A DNA stretch of 13,368 nt, taken from NCBI GenBank assembly GCA_017632695.1, contig JAGBQS010000219.1:1-13368 (forward strand). Direction: 5' to 3'. Shown here piece after piece: positions 13,260 through 13,368 of this stretch. The translations under genes were made by a program, and so were the position numbers. Under the pieces are notes generated by a model. The model was not told the DNA's origin. It was given only the letters and a program-made list of their open reading frames with translations, and made no database searches. How positions within the stretch are numbered: position 1 is the stretch's first letter; the number at the start of each line of letters is the position of its first letter. Source of the stretch: Bacteroidales bacterium. GTDB taxonomy: Bacteria; Bacteroidota; Bacteroidia; Bacteroidales; UBA3663.

Positions 13260-13368
13260 CCTTTTGCGGATCAGGGCCGTGTAATCGGTTGTATTTGTCT
13301 GTAGCTGTAAAAAATTGCGTTTATTTTACCATTTTTTTTCTAAAAATTTGGAGGCAATATAATAAATC

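Larger units (their letters stand above)
13010..13368. other. Right-hand intergenic region without a recognisable gene
   Basis: The last 359 bases are AT-rich and hold no convincing coding frame on either strand. Contents: a 5' leader and promoter for the 12359-13009 gene, a palindrome over its -33 box, a featureless A-rich stretch (about 13100-13220), a 15-bp hairpin at 13225-13259, and a further AT-rich segment. TTTG at 13347-13350 could be the -33 box of a rightward promoter whose -7 box would fall just past the window edge. Confidence 0.7.

Noticed and set aside
13263..13368. A possible C-terminal coding remnant entering from the right on the minus strand, ending near the hairpin.
   Set aside because: Open frames exist there but are short and of low complexity, and no protein family can be recognised from about 100 bases.

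Overview
This window is chromosomal DNA from a member of the Bacteroidota, most likely order Bacteroidales (Bacteroides, Prevotella, Paraprevotella or a close relative). Three things support this. Four promoters read as TTTG, exactly 20 bases, then TAnnTTTG, the sigma-ABfr type of this phylum. Gene starts lack purine-rich ribosome-binding sites and are often preceded by A-rich sequence. The families are typical of the group (DUF4369 lipoprotein, DUF4491 membrane protein, CTC-type bL25, S4 protein with an acidic tail). I see no tRNA, rRNA, CRISPR array, insertion sequence or phage gene. Most of the window is ordinary housekeeping DNA, and the less ordinary material lies between genes and in the right-hand third.

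Left block (1-3184, minus strand). Read in the direction of transcription: a branched-chain aminotransferase (ilvE), KDO-8-phosphate phosphatase (kdsC, lipopolysaccharide synthesis), a Maf nucleotide pyrophosphatase, a DUF4369 lipoprotein, and the 5' part of ruvC, which runs off the left edge. Gaps of 20, -7, 15 and 12 bases suggest one operon starting at a -7 box near 3223.

Central block (3185-7792, plus strand). A good promoter and a leader of about 135 bases precede bL25 (rplY/ctc), followed by a terminator. Then come pth, an HslR-like S4 protein, the CCA-adding enzyme, a YraN-family protein and ruvA. No second consensus promoter is visible inside this block, so read-through from the bL25 promoter may drive much of it. 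Between the S4 gene and cca, on the opposite strand, a complete promoter is followed about 55 bases later by a hairpin with a U-tract. This is a candidate free-standing small RNA of about 70 nt.

Right block (7793-13368). A consensus promoter, preceded by three similar T-tract repeats, drives a secreted protein with a carboxypeptidase-regulatory-like domain, a coiled coil and TPRs, followed by a DUF4491 membrane protein. Convergent to these, on the minus strand, one consensus promoter at 13059-13090 appears to drive four genes. Two encode tandem secreted proteins that share an N-terminal domain, one of them with a DnaJ-like cysteine-rich tail. They are followed by the NADH pyrophosphatase nudC and a TauE/SafE-type permease. 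The last 300 bases hold a 15-bp hairpin whose apex matches the small-RNA hairpin at 5.2 kb.
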